Shown here piece by piece: positions 27,036-35,783 of a stretch of DNA of 64,000 bases. The stretch spans positions 21,269-85,268 of the forward strand of contig PEAD01000004.1 in assembly GCA_002753335.1 (NCBI GenBank). The letters run 5' to 3'. The notes under the pieces were generated by a model, which was not told where the DNA came from, ran no database searches, and worked only from the letters and a program-made list of their open reading frames with translations. This stretch comes from Nitrospirae bacterium MYbin3 (GTDB lineage Bacteria; Nitrospirota; Thermodesulfovibrionia; Thermodesulfovibrionales; Dissulfurispiraceae). Position 1 is the first letter of the stretch. The number at the start of each line of letters is the position of its first letter. The position numbers were made by a program, and so were the translations under genes.

Positions 27036-28529
27036 ATGACGCGCACTTGTAAAATCTTGTTGTTATACCCCAATACCGAAATGGCGACACTCGTGCCTAT
27101 TAACCTGTCTTTGCTGGCACCCTGCCTACAAAGACAAGGATTTGAGGTTGAACTATTCGACACCACATACTACCGGTGGGAAGAGAAGAACTTTGAGCAA
27201 AAGAAGGTTGAGCTTTTGCAGCTCAAACCTTTTAGTTATGACGAAAAGGGCGTTAATTATAAGGAGAGCGACATGTACGACGATCTCCGGGCAAAGGTGG
27301 CTGATTATCAGCCGGATCTCATCGGCATCACCTTGGTAGAAGACACTTATGAGTTGGGGCTGTCTCTTTTGAAGGCTATAAGTGGTTGCTCAGCGCCTGT
27401 CATTGCCGGTGGGGTTTTTGTAACCTTCTCACCGGAAGACGTTATAGGTCATAACGAGGTTGATATGGTTTGCATAGGGGAAGGAGAGGAGGCCCTTGTC
27501 GAGCTTTGTGAACGGATTGCACGTGGTGAGGACTACACAGATGTTAAGAATCTCTGGGTTAAGCGTGACGGCAGGATTTTCAAGAACCCAATGCGTAGAC
27601 TGACCGATCTTAATTCTCTGCCTTATATAGACTATGACATTTTTGAACGTAAGCGTCTTTACCGCCCAATGCACGGCAAGATATACACGATGTTACATGT
27701 TGAAATAGACAGGGGGTGTCCCTACGATTGCACCTACTGTGAGGCCCCTCATCTCCGGCGGCTGTTTCAGGAGAAAGGCTGTGGAACATATTACCGCCGC
27801 AAGGACACTGATAGGGTGATTGAGGAAATCAGACATCTTGTCGGCAAGTACCGGCCTGATTACATAAATTTTAATGCAGAGTCATTTCTTGCCAAACCTC
27901 TTTCCGAGCTCAAGGAGTTTGCCGAACGCTATAAAGAGATCGGGCTGCCGTTCTGGTGTCAGTCACGGCCGGAGACGGTCACTGATGAAAAAATACGAAT
28001 ACTTAAAGAAATGAATTGCCAGAACATGCAGTTTGGAATAGAACATGGCAATGAGGCATTCCGGGCCAAAATCCTAAACCGGCACTATACCAACAATCAG
28101 ATGCTTGAGTCATTCAGGATTGTCGAACGCTATGGCATCTCCTACACGGTTAACAACATTATCGGGTTTCCAGATGAAACGCGCGAACTGGTTTTTGATA
28201 CCATTAAGGTTAATCGTCAGATTTGCCCGACAACCATGAACGTATATTTCTTTACACCATACAAAGGCACTAGGCTTTATCAGTACTGCGTTGAAAAAGG
28301 CTATATAGATAAAAGCGATAAGGTTCACCAATTGTTGGATGGGGTGCCGCTGAAAATGGATTCTATAAGCTATATAGAGCTCAAGGGACTGCAGCGGACA
28401 TTCCCTATGTACGCCAGAATGCCGGAAGATATGTTCGAAAAGATCAGGCTCGCAGAGAGGTTTGATGAGCAAGGCAATGCTATGTTTGAAGAGCTTAAGA
28501 CTCTATATTATCAGCAGTATTTTAAATAA
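27036..28529 (+). CDS. Radical SAM protein with B12-binding-type domain (tandem copy B)
   Basis: A 497-residue paralogue of the preceding gene, with GGGAG about 8-12 bases before ATG 27036. The B12-binding-type half (VDMVCIGEGEEA at 142-153) lacks the DxHxxG motif. The radical SAM cysteines are C228, C232, C235 (RGCPYDCTYC). FWCQSRPETVT and NNIIGFPDETRE match copy A almost exactly. Two co-encoded copies suggest two successive or alternative reactions on one precursor, or a heteromeric pair. Confidence 0.87.
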   Translation: MTRTCKILLLYPNTEMATLVPINLSLLAPCLQRQGFEVELFDTTYYRWEEKNFEQKKVELLQLKPFSYDEKGVNYKESDMYDDLRAKVADYQPDLIGITLVEDTYELGLSLLKAISGCSAPVIAGGVFVTFSPEDVIGHNEVDMVCIGEGEEALVELCERIARGEDYTDVKNLWVKRDGRIFKNPMRRLTDLNSLPYIDYDIFERKRLYRPMHGKIYTMLHVEIDRGCPYDCTYCEAPHLRRLFQEKGCGTYYRRKDTDRVIEEIRHLVGKYRPDYINFNAESFLAKPLSELKEFAERYKEIGLPFWCQSRPETVTDEKIRILKEMNCQNMQFGIEHGNEAFRAKILNRHYTNNQMLESFRIVERYGISYTVNNIIGFPDETRELVFDTIKVNRQICPTTMNVYFFTPYKGTRLYQYCVEKGYIDKSDKVHQLLDGVPLKMDSISYIELKGLQRTFPMYARMPEDMFEKIRLAERFDEQGNAMFEELKTLYYQQYFK

Positions 28530-28540
28530 ACTTATTTGCA

Positions 28541-29452
28541 ATGAGGAAAATCTTCATTTCTACAACATCCTTTGGTGTCTATGACCGATCATGCCTGAAT
28601 ATTCTTTCTGACAAAGGGTTTGAGGTGCAACTTAACCCTCATGGGCGAAAGCTTGCCGGAGAGGAAATTGTGGAATTATGCCGTGATGCAATTGGCATTG
28701 TTGCAGGCACAGAATCTCTTGATGAAGCTGTTTTAAAGCAGCTTACGGTTTTAAAAGTTATCTCCCGCTGCGGCACAGGCATGGACAACGTCGATTTGAA
28801 AGCAACCGAAAGACTCGGCATCAAGGTTGTAAATACTCCGGATGCTCCGACACTTGCGGTTGCCGAACTTGCGGTGGGGCTGATTATTTCTCTGCTGAGA
28901 AAGGTATGCCGGATGGATGCTGCGGTTCGGAGGGGCGAATGGAAAAAGATGATGGGGAATCAGCTTTCGGGCAAGACGGTCGGCATTATAGGCTTTGGCA
29001 GGATCGGAAGGAAGACGGCCGAACTGCTTGCGCTGTTGGGATGCAAGATTATATTTTATGATGTCGCGGTTGATGCTGCGCCTGAGGGCTTTGAGATGGT
29101 AAGCTTGCAGGAACTTCTGGGCAGAAGCGATATTGTGACTTTCCATGTATCGTCAAAGTCTAAGATAGTAGGAGCCGAAGAAATAAAACTAATGAAGCAG
29201 GGGGCATGGATAATCAATTTATCCAGAGGCGGGGTTGTTGACGAGAATGCCCTGTATCTTGCGCTCAAGGAAGGACGGCTTTCAGGCGCTGCTCTCGATG
29301 TTTTTGAACAGGAGCCTTACACAGGCCCGTTTAAGGATCTGGATAACGTTATTATTACGCCGCATATCGGCTCTTACGCTAAAGAGTCGCGTATTGCAAT
29401 GGAGCTTCAGTCGGTCGAGAATCTTCTTAAAGGATTGGAGGCACACAAATGA
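28541..29452 (+). CDS. D-2-hydroxyacid dehydrogenase (phosphoglycerate dehydrogenase-like)
   Basis: A 303-residue NAD-dependent dehydrogenase with the nucleotide-binding GIIGFGRIG and the catalytic trio: Arg in NLSRGGVVDE, Glu in FEQEP and His in TPHIGSYA. It lacks the C-terminal ACT/ASB domains of serine-pathway SerA, so the short catalytic form is present. No serine genes are nearby. With the downstream SDR, cyclase and HAD phosphatase it may form a small pathway to an acyl or glycerate-type substituent. No clear ribosome site precedes ATG 28541. Confidence 0.82.
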   Translation: MRKIFISTTSFGVYDRSCLNILSDKGFEVQLNPHGRKLAGEEIVELCRDAIGIVAGTESLDEAVLKQLTVLKVISRCGTGMDNVDLKATERLGIKVVNTPDAPTLAVAELAVGLIISLLRKVCRMDAAVRRGEWKKMMGNQLSGKTVGIIGFGRIGRKTAELLALLGCKIIFYDVAVDAAPEGFEMVSLQELLGRSDIVTFHVSSKSKIVGAEEIKLMKQGAWIINLSRGGVVDENALYLALKEGRLSGAALDVFEQEPYTGPFKDLDNVIITPHIGSYAKESRIAMELQSVENLLKGLEAHK

Positions 29453-30369
29453 AAGTGATAGTTTTCGGTGGTTCGGGCTTCTTGGGTAGTCATGTTGCAG
29501 ACGCACTCACTGAGGCGGGGCATGAAGTAATTGTTTATGACCTCAAGCATTCCCCTTATATTAGCTGCAGACAGCAGATGATAGTCGGAGACATAATGGA
29601 TGAAAAGAAGGTGGAGGATGCTGTAAGGGGCTGCGATGTGGTCTATAATTTTGCGGGGATAGCTGATATAGAAGAGGCGAGCAGGAAGCCGCTGCACAGT
29701 ATCCGCTTTAATATTATGGGCAATGCTGTCATTCTTGAGGCCAGCAGGAAAGTCGGCGTCAAGAGATTTGTATTCGCCAGTTCGCTTTATGTTTACAGCA
29801 GGTCAGGATCTTTTTACAGGAGCACAAAGCAGGCGTGCGAGCTTCTTATCGAGAATTACCGGCAGGTGTACGGCCTGTCTTACACCATTTTAAGATACGG
29901 CTCACTGTACGGTCCGCGCGCTGACGAAAGAAATGCGATTTTTAAATTTATAAAACAAGCCTTGACCGAAGGCAAGATCGAGCGGCATGGTGACGGAGAG
30001 GAGCTGCGGGAATATATCCATGTCGTTGATGCTGCGCACGGCAGCGTCGAGATACTGTCCGAGGATTTTGCGGACCAGCATGTTATCATTACCGGCCAGC
30101 AGCAGATCAGGATAAAAGATTTCCTTATGATGATCCGTGAGATGTTGGACAACAAGGTGGATATAACATATCTTCCCTCGACAGAAGGCTTCCATTACGA
30201 AATCACACCTTACTCCTTCGCTCCCAAGATAGGAAAGCGCATCAACTGCAGGACCTATCTGGATTTGGGGCAGGGCATTCTCGACAGTATCTACTCAATA
30301 TACAGGGAGGTCAATCCCTTGCCTGTTTATGACAATATTATGATCAACGATCGCAACTCTAGACTATAA
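29449..30369 (+). CDS. NAD-dependent epimerase/dehydratase (extended SDR)
   Basis: A 306-residue extended short-chain dehydrogenase with GGSGFLGSH for NAD binding and the catalytic YRSTK (Tyr and Lys both present), following FASSLYVYS. Overlaps the hydroxyacid dehydrogenase by 4 bases (ATGA). Acts on a nucleotide-linked sugar, most likely as 4-epimerase, 4,6-dehydratase or 4-reductase; the sequence does not separate these. A 51-base gap without visible elements follows. Confidence 0.82.
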   Translation: MKVIVFGGSGFLGSHVADALTEAGHEVIVYDLKHSPYISCRQQMIVGDIMDEKKVEDAVRGCDVVYNFAGIADIEEASRKPLHSIRFNIMGNAVILEASRKVGVKRFVFASSLYVYSRSGSFYRSTKQACELLIENYRQVYGLSYTILRYGSLYGPRADERNAIFKFIKQALTEGKIERHGDGEELREYIHVVDAAHGSVEILSEDFADQHVIITGQQQIRIKDFLMMIREMLDNKVDITYLPSTEGFHYEITPYSFAPKIGKRINCRTYLDLGQGILDSIYSIYREVNPLPVYDNIMINDRNSRL

Positions 30370-30420
30370 CGCTGACCCTTACCAGATGCCTTTTATTACG
30401 GCTCTTTAAATAAATAACGA

Positions 30421-31086
30421 ATGACATATAAGTATCTCTCATATCCGCTGGACTTAAAAATTCCGGTGTATGGAAAAACCGCTTCGATCGACATCAAAAG
30501 CGTTAAATCTATAGACAACGGTGATTCCGCAAACGTATATGCGTTTGCAATGGAGAACCACTGGGGAACGCATGTTGACGCCCCCAACCACTTTTTTGTG
30601 GAGGGCAAGAAGATTGCCGACTACCCTGCCGGATTTTGGTTTTTCAAGTCTCCTCAAGTCATAGATATAGAACTGTTATCCTCTGAGATGCTGATTTCAG
30701 GAAGCTGGTTTGAACAGATAAAACATGATACAGACTGTTTGTTGTTAAGGTCCGGGTGGGGTATGAGGCGAAGAGAAGAAGCTTACTGCATAGAGAATCC
30801 GGGTATACATCCTGATGTTGGACGGGAATTGAGAATAAAATATCCTACAATTCGTGCTTTGGGAATAGACTGGGTTTCTGTTTCATCGTACAGGAATCGT
30901 GAGTTGGGAAGAGAGGCGCACAGGGCTTTGCTTAGAGAATACGGCATCGGTGAACCGCCGGTAATAATAGAAGATATGGATCTTTCATGCGATATGGCAG
31001 GGCTTAGAAATGTATGGGTTTTGCCGCTGAGGGTCTGCGGGCTCGACAGCGCTCCATGCACTATCATAGGTGGGTTTGGTGATTGA
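30421..31086 (+). CDS. Cyclase/kynurenine-formamidase-like metal-dependent hydrolase
   Basis: A 221-residue member of the cyclase family (PF04199 type) that binds divalent metal through HWGTHVDAPNHF (H47, H51, D53, H57). Family members include arylformamidase KynB, isatin hydrolase and polyketide-related cyclases. No tryptophan-degradation genes are adjacent. Within the glycan island it may remove or close an N-formyl or lactam group, for example on a formylated amino sugar, but this is a guess. The next gene overlaps its last bases. Confidence 0.8.
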   Translation: MTYKYLSYPLDLKIPVYGKTASIDIKSVKSIDNGDSANVYAFAMENHWGTHVDAPNHFFVEGKKIADYPAGFWFFKSPQVIDIELLSSEMLISGSWFEQIKHDTDCLLLRSGWGMRRREEAYCIENPGIHPDVGRELRIKYPTIRALGIDWVSVSSYRNRELGREAHRALLREYGIGEPPVIIEDMDLSCDMAGLRNVWVLPLRVCGLDSAPCTIIGGFGD

Positions 31087-31738
31087 GGCGATAATTTTTG
31101 ATTTTGACGGCGTTCTCGTAGAGTCGGTGGATATAAAGACCAAGGCCTTTCAGAGGCTGTTTGAGTCTGAAGGGGAAGAGGTTGTTGCAAAGGTTGCAGA
31201 GTATCATTTAATGCACGGCGGTGTTTCGCGTTTCGACAAGTTCAGGCATTTTTATTCTGAGTTTCTGCGCAGGCCGTTGACCGATGAAATTTTTCAAGAG
31301 CTATGCAGTAGCTTCTCTAATCTTGTTAAGGAAGAGGTGGTAAAAGCGCCGTATGTAAAAGGAGCCAAAGAGTTTCTCGAATCTAATGCGTTAACTTACA
31401 GCTGTTTTGTCTGCACCGCAACACCCCATGATGAGATAGAGGAGATTTTAAGATCGAGACGAATGAACGATTATTTTAAGGGCGTTTACGGCGCACCCCG
31501 GAGCAAGATAGACATAGTCAGCAGTATTCTGTCTTTGTCGGATATCGTTGCGGAAAAGACGGTTTACGTAGGCGATGCCTGGACCGACTACGCTGCCGCT
31601 CAAGCCAACAGGGTCAAGTTTGTGGCCCGTATTAATCACAATGAAGAGATATTTAAAGATGTCACTTGTCCTAAAATAAATGACCTGACAGAACTCTCTG
31701 ACGTTATTCTATTATGGAAAAATCCGCTAAAGAAATAG
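31079..31738 (+). CDS. HAD-superfamily phosphatase
   Basis: I start it at GTG 31079 so that the product begins IEAIIFDFDGVLVES, as HAD proteins usually do; GTG 31070 is the alternative. The protein of about 219 residues has the nucleophile motif DFDGV, a CTATP motif II, and the C-terminal VGDAWTDYAAAQANRV motif IV, with an alpha-helical cap between. It overlaps the cyclase by 8 bases. Nonulosonate-9-phosphate phosphatases belong to this group, so dephosphorylation of a sugar-acid phosphate made by one of the NeuB-type enzymes is possible. Confidence 0.8.
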   Translation: MIEAIIFDFDGVLVESVDIKTKAFQRLFESEGEEVVAKVAEYHLMHGGVSRFDKFRHFYSEFLRRPLTDEIFQELCSSFSNLVKEEVVKAPYVKGAKEFLESNALTYSCFVCTATPHDEIEEILRSRRMNDYFKGVYGAPRSKIDIVSSILSLSDIVAEKTVYVGDAWTDYAAAQANRVKFVARINHNEEIFKDVTCPKINDLTELSDVILLWKNPLKK

Positions 31739-33462
31739 ACGGTCCCGATGTCCTTGATTTATCATACCTGAGCGCTATTCAGGCCCGTTTATTAAATGAA
31801 ACAGCCGAGATTGTTCGTGAACCTTTTATATCCCTTATAGACTCGCTTTCTGTTGACAATGCCGACAATATGGATTGGTGGGTCTCGAACCTTTCGAGCA
31901 GAAACGTTCTTCTGAGTTCATTCTATGTTGATTGTTGTTATCTTGCACTTATACAGGAACTGTTGCGCAGAGGCTACGCGCTAAGAACCATAAAGGTGAA
32001 CTCTGTTGCTATGGCCGAAACGGTTAACCTTCTTCTCAGGACCCAGTCTGGCAAAATACGGGTTGAGAATGTCAAATGTCCTGCTTTTCAACGGTTAAAA
32101 TCTGTGGTGAGATTTTTAGCTCACTTTATTCTTTCTGCGTATAGGTTTTTCCTTAGAATGTTTGCAATGAACGTATTGAAATGCAGCCGCAGATGCTTTC
32201 CTGATAAGCCGCTAACCTTGCTTGATGTGTTTGTTTTTGAAAACAGTTTCAAGGACGGAACCTTTGCCGACCGTTATTACACAGGTTTTCAAAATTTTCT
32301 TTCGGAGGATGAGAAGAGACTTATTTTCTATGTACCCACGCTGCATAAAGTAAAGAACATAATCGCGACATACCGAAGTATTTTAAAATCAGGTGAAAAC
32401 TTTCTGTTAAAGGAGGTTTTCCTGACCTGTGCTGATTATCTTTACGCTCTTGGATACCCCTTTCGTGTAGGCAAGATAGCGCTTACGCCCAAGACTATTC
32501 TTAATATGGATGTTACACCCCTAATGAAAGCTGCATTATATCAAGACCGAGCGTCTTACGGGTCTATGGATGCGCTTCTAAATTATCGTTTTGCCGAAAG
32601 GTTGGCTGAGGCTGGGATTCGTCTTAGATTGGTTGTTGATTGGTTTGAAAATCAGGTTGTAGATCGCGGGTTTAACGCAGGCTTCAGGCGTTTCTATAAT
32701 GGAATTTCGCATGTAGGTTATCAGGGCTTTGTTGCACCGGACAGATATCTTAGTTTGTTTCCATCCAATGCTGAATATGCTGGAGAAGTAATCCCTCAAC
32801 ATGTCATTGTAGTTGGTAAAGCGCTTGTTGATAGATTAAGACAGGCATGTCCGAACCTTGATGTTGGTGTTGGTCCGGCATTCAGGTTTGGTGGGGTATG
32901 GGCCGAGAGAAAGGATGTTCCAGATCCTTCATTATTCACGATCTTAATTGCATTGCCTATCATGATGAGGGAGGGCAACGACATCTTGAAACTTGCCGCT
33001 TCATGCCTGGAAAATAAAATGCTCCAAACATGCCACTTTCTTATCAAACAGCATCCTACCAATAAACGCGAACAAATTCTTAAATATTTCGGCTCTGGGT
33101 GGCCCAATCGCTTCCAGTTTTCGGACGAGGATGTTGACACCAGCATGAATAAAGCAAGCCTTTTGATCAGCAGCGCTTCAAGTGTATGCATGGAAGCTCT
33201 TGCCAGAGGGATTCCGGTTATAATTGTAGGAAGCAGTAGCGGGCTTACCTATACTCCTGTTCCCCATCATATAACCGATGACATATGGTCCCTATGTTAT
33301 ACTTCAGACGAATTAATGAAGGCAATTTTGTATTATAAAAGTCGTGATGAAAAAACCGTCAAGCGGCATGAGGCTCTAGGAAAAGATATTCGCGGCGACT
33401 ATTTTGAACCAGTCACAAGGGAGTCTGTTAGGCGTTTTCTTCAGTTAGATCCAAGGGGGTAA
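31714..33462 (+). CDS. GT-B-like surface-carbohydrate protein (582 aa)
   Basis: The N-terminal ~150 residues are unrecognised and include a hydrophobic stretch near 130-160. The C-terminal third has FTILIALPIM, FLIKQHPTNK (the KPHP-type motif) and ASLLISSASSVCMEALARG followed by IPVIIVGSSSG, as in GT-B sugar or polyol-phosphate transferases. It overlaps the HAD gene by 25 bases and lies 4 bases before rfbF. Third member of the large GT-B-like set in this window; the donor is unknown, though the neighbouring CDP-sugar genes make a CDP-linked donor plausible. Confidence 0.5.
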   Translation: MEKSAKEIDGPDVLDLSYLSAIQARLLNETAEIVREPFISLIDSLSVDNADNMDWWVSNLSSRNVLLSSFYVDCCYLALIQELLRRGYALRTIKVNSVAMAETVNLLLRTQSGKIRVENVKCPAFQRLKSVVRFLAHFILSAYRFFLRMFAMNVLKCSRRCFPDKPLTLLDVFVFENSFKDGTFADRYYTGFQNFLSEDEKRLIFYVPTLHKVKNIIATYRSILKSGENFLLKEVFLTCADYLYALGYPFRVGKIALTPKTILNMDVTPLMKAALYQDRASYGSMDALLNYRFAERLAEAGIRLRLVVDWFENQVVDRGFNAGFRRFYNGISHVGYQGFVAPDRYLSLFPSNAEYAGEVIPQHVIVVGKALVDRLRQACPNLDVGVGPAFRFGGVWAERKDVPDPSLFTILIALPIMMREGNDILKLAASCLENKMLQTCHFLIKQHPTNKREQILKYFGSGWPNRFQFSDEDVDTSMNKASLLISSASSVCMEALARGIPVIIVGSSSGLTYTPVPHHITDDIWSLCYTSDELMKAILYYKSRDEKTVKRHEALGKDIRGDYFEPVTRESVRRFLQLDPRG

Positions 33463-33466
33463 ATTC

Positions 33467-34249
33467 ATGAAAACAGTGATACTTTGCGGTGGATATGGGA
33501 CTCGCATCAGAGACGTTGCTGACAATATACCCAAGCCAATGATACCGGTTGGCGGATTCCCGATACTATGGCACATAATGAAATACTATTCCCATTGGGG
33601 GCATAACAGGTTTGTCCTATGTCTTGGCTATAAAGGACAGGTAATAAAGGATTTTTTCCTGAACTACGAAGCCCACACAAACGACTTCACTATTACATTG
33701 GGCGGCAACAAGACCATCGATTACCATAGCCGGCATTCAGAATCTGACTGGCAGGTGACTCTGGCCGAGACTGGAGAAAATGCAATGACAGGAGCTCGCA
33801 TCCGGGCGGTGAAACGCTACCTTGAAGGGGATACGGACTTCATGCTCACCTATGGGGATGGTGTCGGTAATGTGGATATAACAAAGCTTATAGCTTTTCA
33901 CCGCAGCCACGGTAAAATACTGACCGTTAGCGGAATGCGACCACCGGGCCGTTTTGGTGAACTCATGAGCGATTCGGACGGCAGGGTAACCGAGTTCAAC
34001 GAAAAGCCTCAGGCCAGCGGAGGCAGGATATCAGGAGGCTTCTTTGTTTGCCGGAAGGAGCTGTTTGATTATCTTGATGCCCGCGGGGATTTGGTTTTTG
34101 AGCAAGAGCCGATGCGCAACTTGGTGCGGGACGGTCAACTGATGGTGCATGAGCATGATGGCTTCTGGCAGCCCATGGATACTTACCGTGACTATACGCT
34201 TTTAAACGAGCTGTATGCACAGGGTTCCGCGCCTTGGGTAATCTGGTAG
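33467..34249 (+). CDS. rfbF: Glucose-1-phosphate cytidylyltransferase
   Basis: A 260-residue enzyme making CDP-glucose from CTP and glucose 1-phosphate. The N-terminal LCGGYGTRIRDVADNIPKPM loop and LTYGDGVGNVD are diagnostic of RfbF/DdhA, as is the full-length match to the family size. A GGGGG site precedes ATG 33467. It is followed by CDP-glucose 4,6-dehydratase, so the pair makes CDP-4-keto-6-deoxyglucose. Confidence 0.95.
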   Translation: MKTVILCGGYGTRIRDVADNIPKPMIPVGGFPILWHIMKYYSHWGHNRFVLCLGYKGQVIKDFFLNYEAHTNDFTITLGGNKTIDYHSRHSESDWQVTLAETGENAMTGARIRAVKRYLEGDTDFMLTYGDGVGNVDITKLIAFHRSHGKILTVSGMRPPGRFGELMSDSDGRVTEFNEKPQASGGRISGGFFVCRKELFDYLDARGDLVFEQEPMRNLVRDGQLMVHEHDGFWQPMDTYRDYTLLNELYAQGSAPWVIW

Positions 34250-34257
34250 GTGTATGT

Positions 34258-35349
34258 ATGTTTGGCAATGAATTCAAAGACAAGAAAGTTCTTATTACAG
34301 GCAGTACCGGATTTAAGGGGAGCTGGCTTTCGGCGTGGCTTTTAAAGCTTGGAGCGCAGGTTTTCGGCATATCGAAAGATATTCCAACAGAGCCATCTTT
34401 GTTTGAAGTCCTGAAGTTGAGTGAAAAGATAAACCACACAACAGATGATATACGCGATCTCAGTAGTGTGGTCAATCTGCTCAATCATGTAAAACCGGAT
34501 TTTGTGTTTCATCTGGCGGCTCAATCCATAGTCTCGCTTTCATATAAAGACCCTATAGAGACCATTTCAACAAATGTTATCGGTACCGCAAATGTGCTGG
34601 AGGCTTTAAGGCGCATCAATCATCCTTGCATCGCTGTTATCATAACGAGCGACAAGTGTTACGATAATGTGGAGTGGGTATGGGGCTATAGAGAAATCGA
34701 CAGGCTTGGAGGCAAGGATGTTTACAGTGGATCCAAGGGGGCAGCAGAACTTATTTTTAAATCATATTTCCAATCTTTTTTAAAAGGCTCTATGGTGCAG
34801 GCTGCTACAGCTAGGGCCGGTAATGTGGTGGGTGGCGGAGACTGGGCAGCGGATCGTATAGTGCCTGACAGCATGCGGGCCTGGAGCGAAGCACGAACTG
34901 TTGAGATGCGTATGCCCAATGCAACACGGCCATGGCAGCATGTATTAGAGCCCCTAAGTGGGTATCTGTCTCTGGCTACTGAACTTAAGACGAACCCCAG
35001 CATTAACGGCGAGGCTTTCAATTTCGGACCGCATACCGAAAATAACTATTCGGTAAAAACACTCATTGAAGATATGGCTAGGGTATGGGGGTTCAAAGAC
35101 TCTCGTCAGGCCTATAAAATATCTGATAATGCTGTATTTGCCGAAGCCGGGCTTCTTAAGCTGAACTGTGACAAGTCTTTATATCATCTCGGTTGGCAGC
35201 CAGCTCTGGATTATAACAACATGATCAAATTCACGACGCTCTGGTACTATGAGTTTTATAAAGGAAGAGACATATTTTCGTACACGATAGGTCAGATAGC
35301 CGAATATGAAGCTATTGCAGAAAGAAAGAGAATAAGGTGGGCGGGATAA
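34258..35349 (+). CDS. rfbG: CDP-glucose 4,6-dehydratase
   Basis: I start it at ATG 34258 (MFGNEFKDKKVLITG); an in-frame TTG at 34234 lies inside rfbF. The ~363-residue extended SDR has GSTGFKGSWLS for NAD and YSGSK as catalytic Tyr/Lys, with TSDKCYDN and GAEL-type context as in RfbG/DdhB. It converts CDP-glucose to CDP-4-dehydro-6-deoxyglucose. RfbH, the C-3 dehydratase needed for 3,6-dideoxyhexoses, is not in the window; a 3,5-epimerase-like gene and an SDR follow instead. Confidence 0.94.
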   Translation: MFGNEFKDKKVLITGSTGFKGSWLSAWLLKLGAQVFGISKDIPTEPSLFEVLKLSEKINHTTDDIRDLSSVVNLLNHVKPDFVFHLAAQSIVSLSYKDPIETISTNVIGTANVLEALRRINHPCIAVIITSDKCYDNVEWVWGYREIDRLGGKDVYSGSKGAAELIFKSYFQSFLKGSMVQAATARAGNVVGGGDWAADRIVPDSMRAWSEARTVEMRMPNATRPWQHVLEPLSGYLSLATELKTNPSINGEAFNFGPHTENNYSVKTLIEDMARVWGFKDSRQAYKISDNAVFAEAGLLKLNCDKSLYHLGWQPALDYNNMIKFTTLWYYEFYKGRDIFSYTIGQIAEYEAIAERKRIRWAG

Positions 35350-35783
35350 GGATTGACGGGGTAATTCTTACCCCCCTTAAGATTATTCCTCATCCTCAGG
35401 GAGATGTTCTGCATGCAATAAAGAGCAGCGAGCCTGGATTTGCTGGATTTGGAGAGGCCTACTTCTCGACGGTAAAGAACAGAGAGATAAAGGCCTGGAA
35501 GCGCCACAAACGTATGACGCTAAATCTCGTGGTTCCCTCAGGGTGTATAAAATTTGTTCTGTATGATGATCGCCGTAACAGCTCTACTTATGGGAATTTC
35601 TTCGAAGTGATTCTTTCAAAGCACAATTACATGCGCTTGACCGTGCCGTCCGGTATCTGGAGTGGTTTTCAAGGTCTTGATACAAACCTCAACCTTCTTC
35701 TTAATATAGCTAATATAGAGCATGACCCTACTGAGGCAGATAGTGCAGCCATAGATGAAATAGCATATGACTGGGGTTTATAA
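35337..35783 (+). CDS. dTDP-4-dehydrorhamnose 3,5-epimerase-like protein
   Basis: A 148-residue cupin of the RmlC family, shorter than RmlC itself (about 180). It has LHAIKSSEPGFAGFGEAYFS, KAWKRHKRMTLNLVVPSG and VPSGIWSGFQGL, the equivalent of the RmlC GxxHGF region, with Trp in place of the usual His. GTG 35337 overlaps rfbG by 13 bases. Next to rfbF/rfbG it probably epimerises C3 (and/or C5) of the CDP-4-keto sugar, as in CDP-6-deoxyaltrose synthesis of Yersinia. Confidence 0.8.
   Translation: MGGIRIDGVILTPLKIIPHPQGDVLHAIKSSEPGFAGFGEAYFSTVKNREIKAWKRHKRMTLNLVVPSGCIKFVLYDDRRNSSTYGNFFEVILSKHNYMRLTVPSGIWSGFQGLDTNLNLLLNIANIEHDPTEADSAAIDEIAYDWGL

Noticed and set aside
30421..31086. Naming the cyclase-family gene kynB
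   Set aside because: Metal motif is shared by the whole family; no tryptophan catabolism genes are present.
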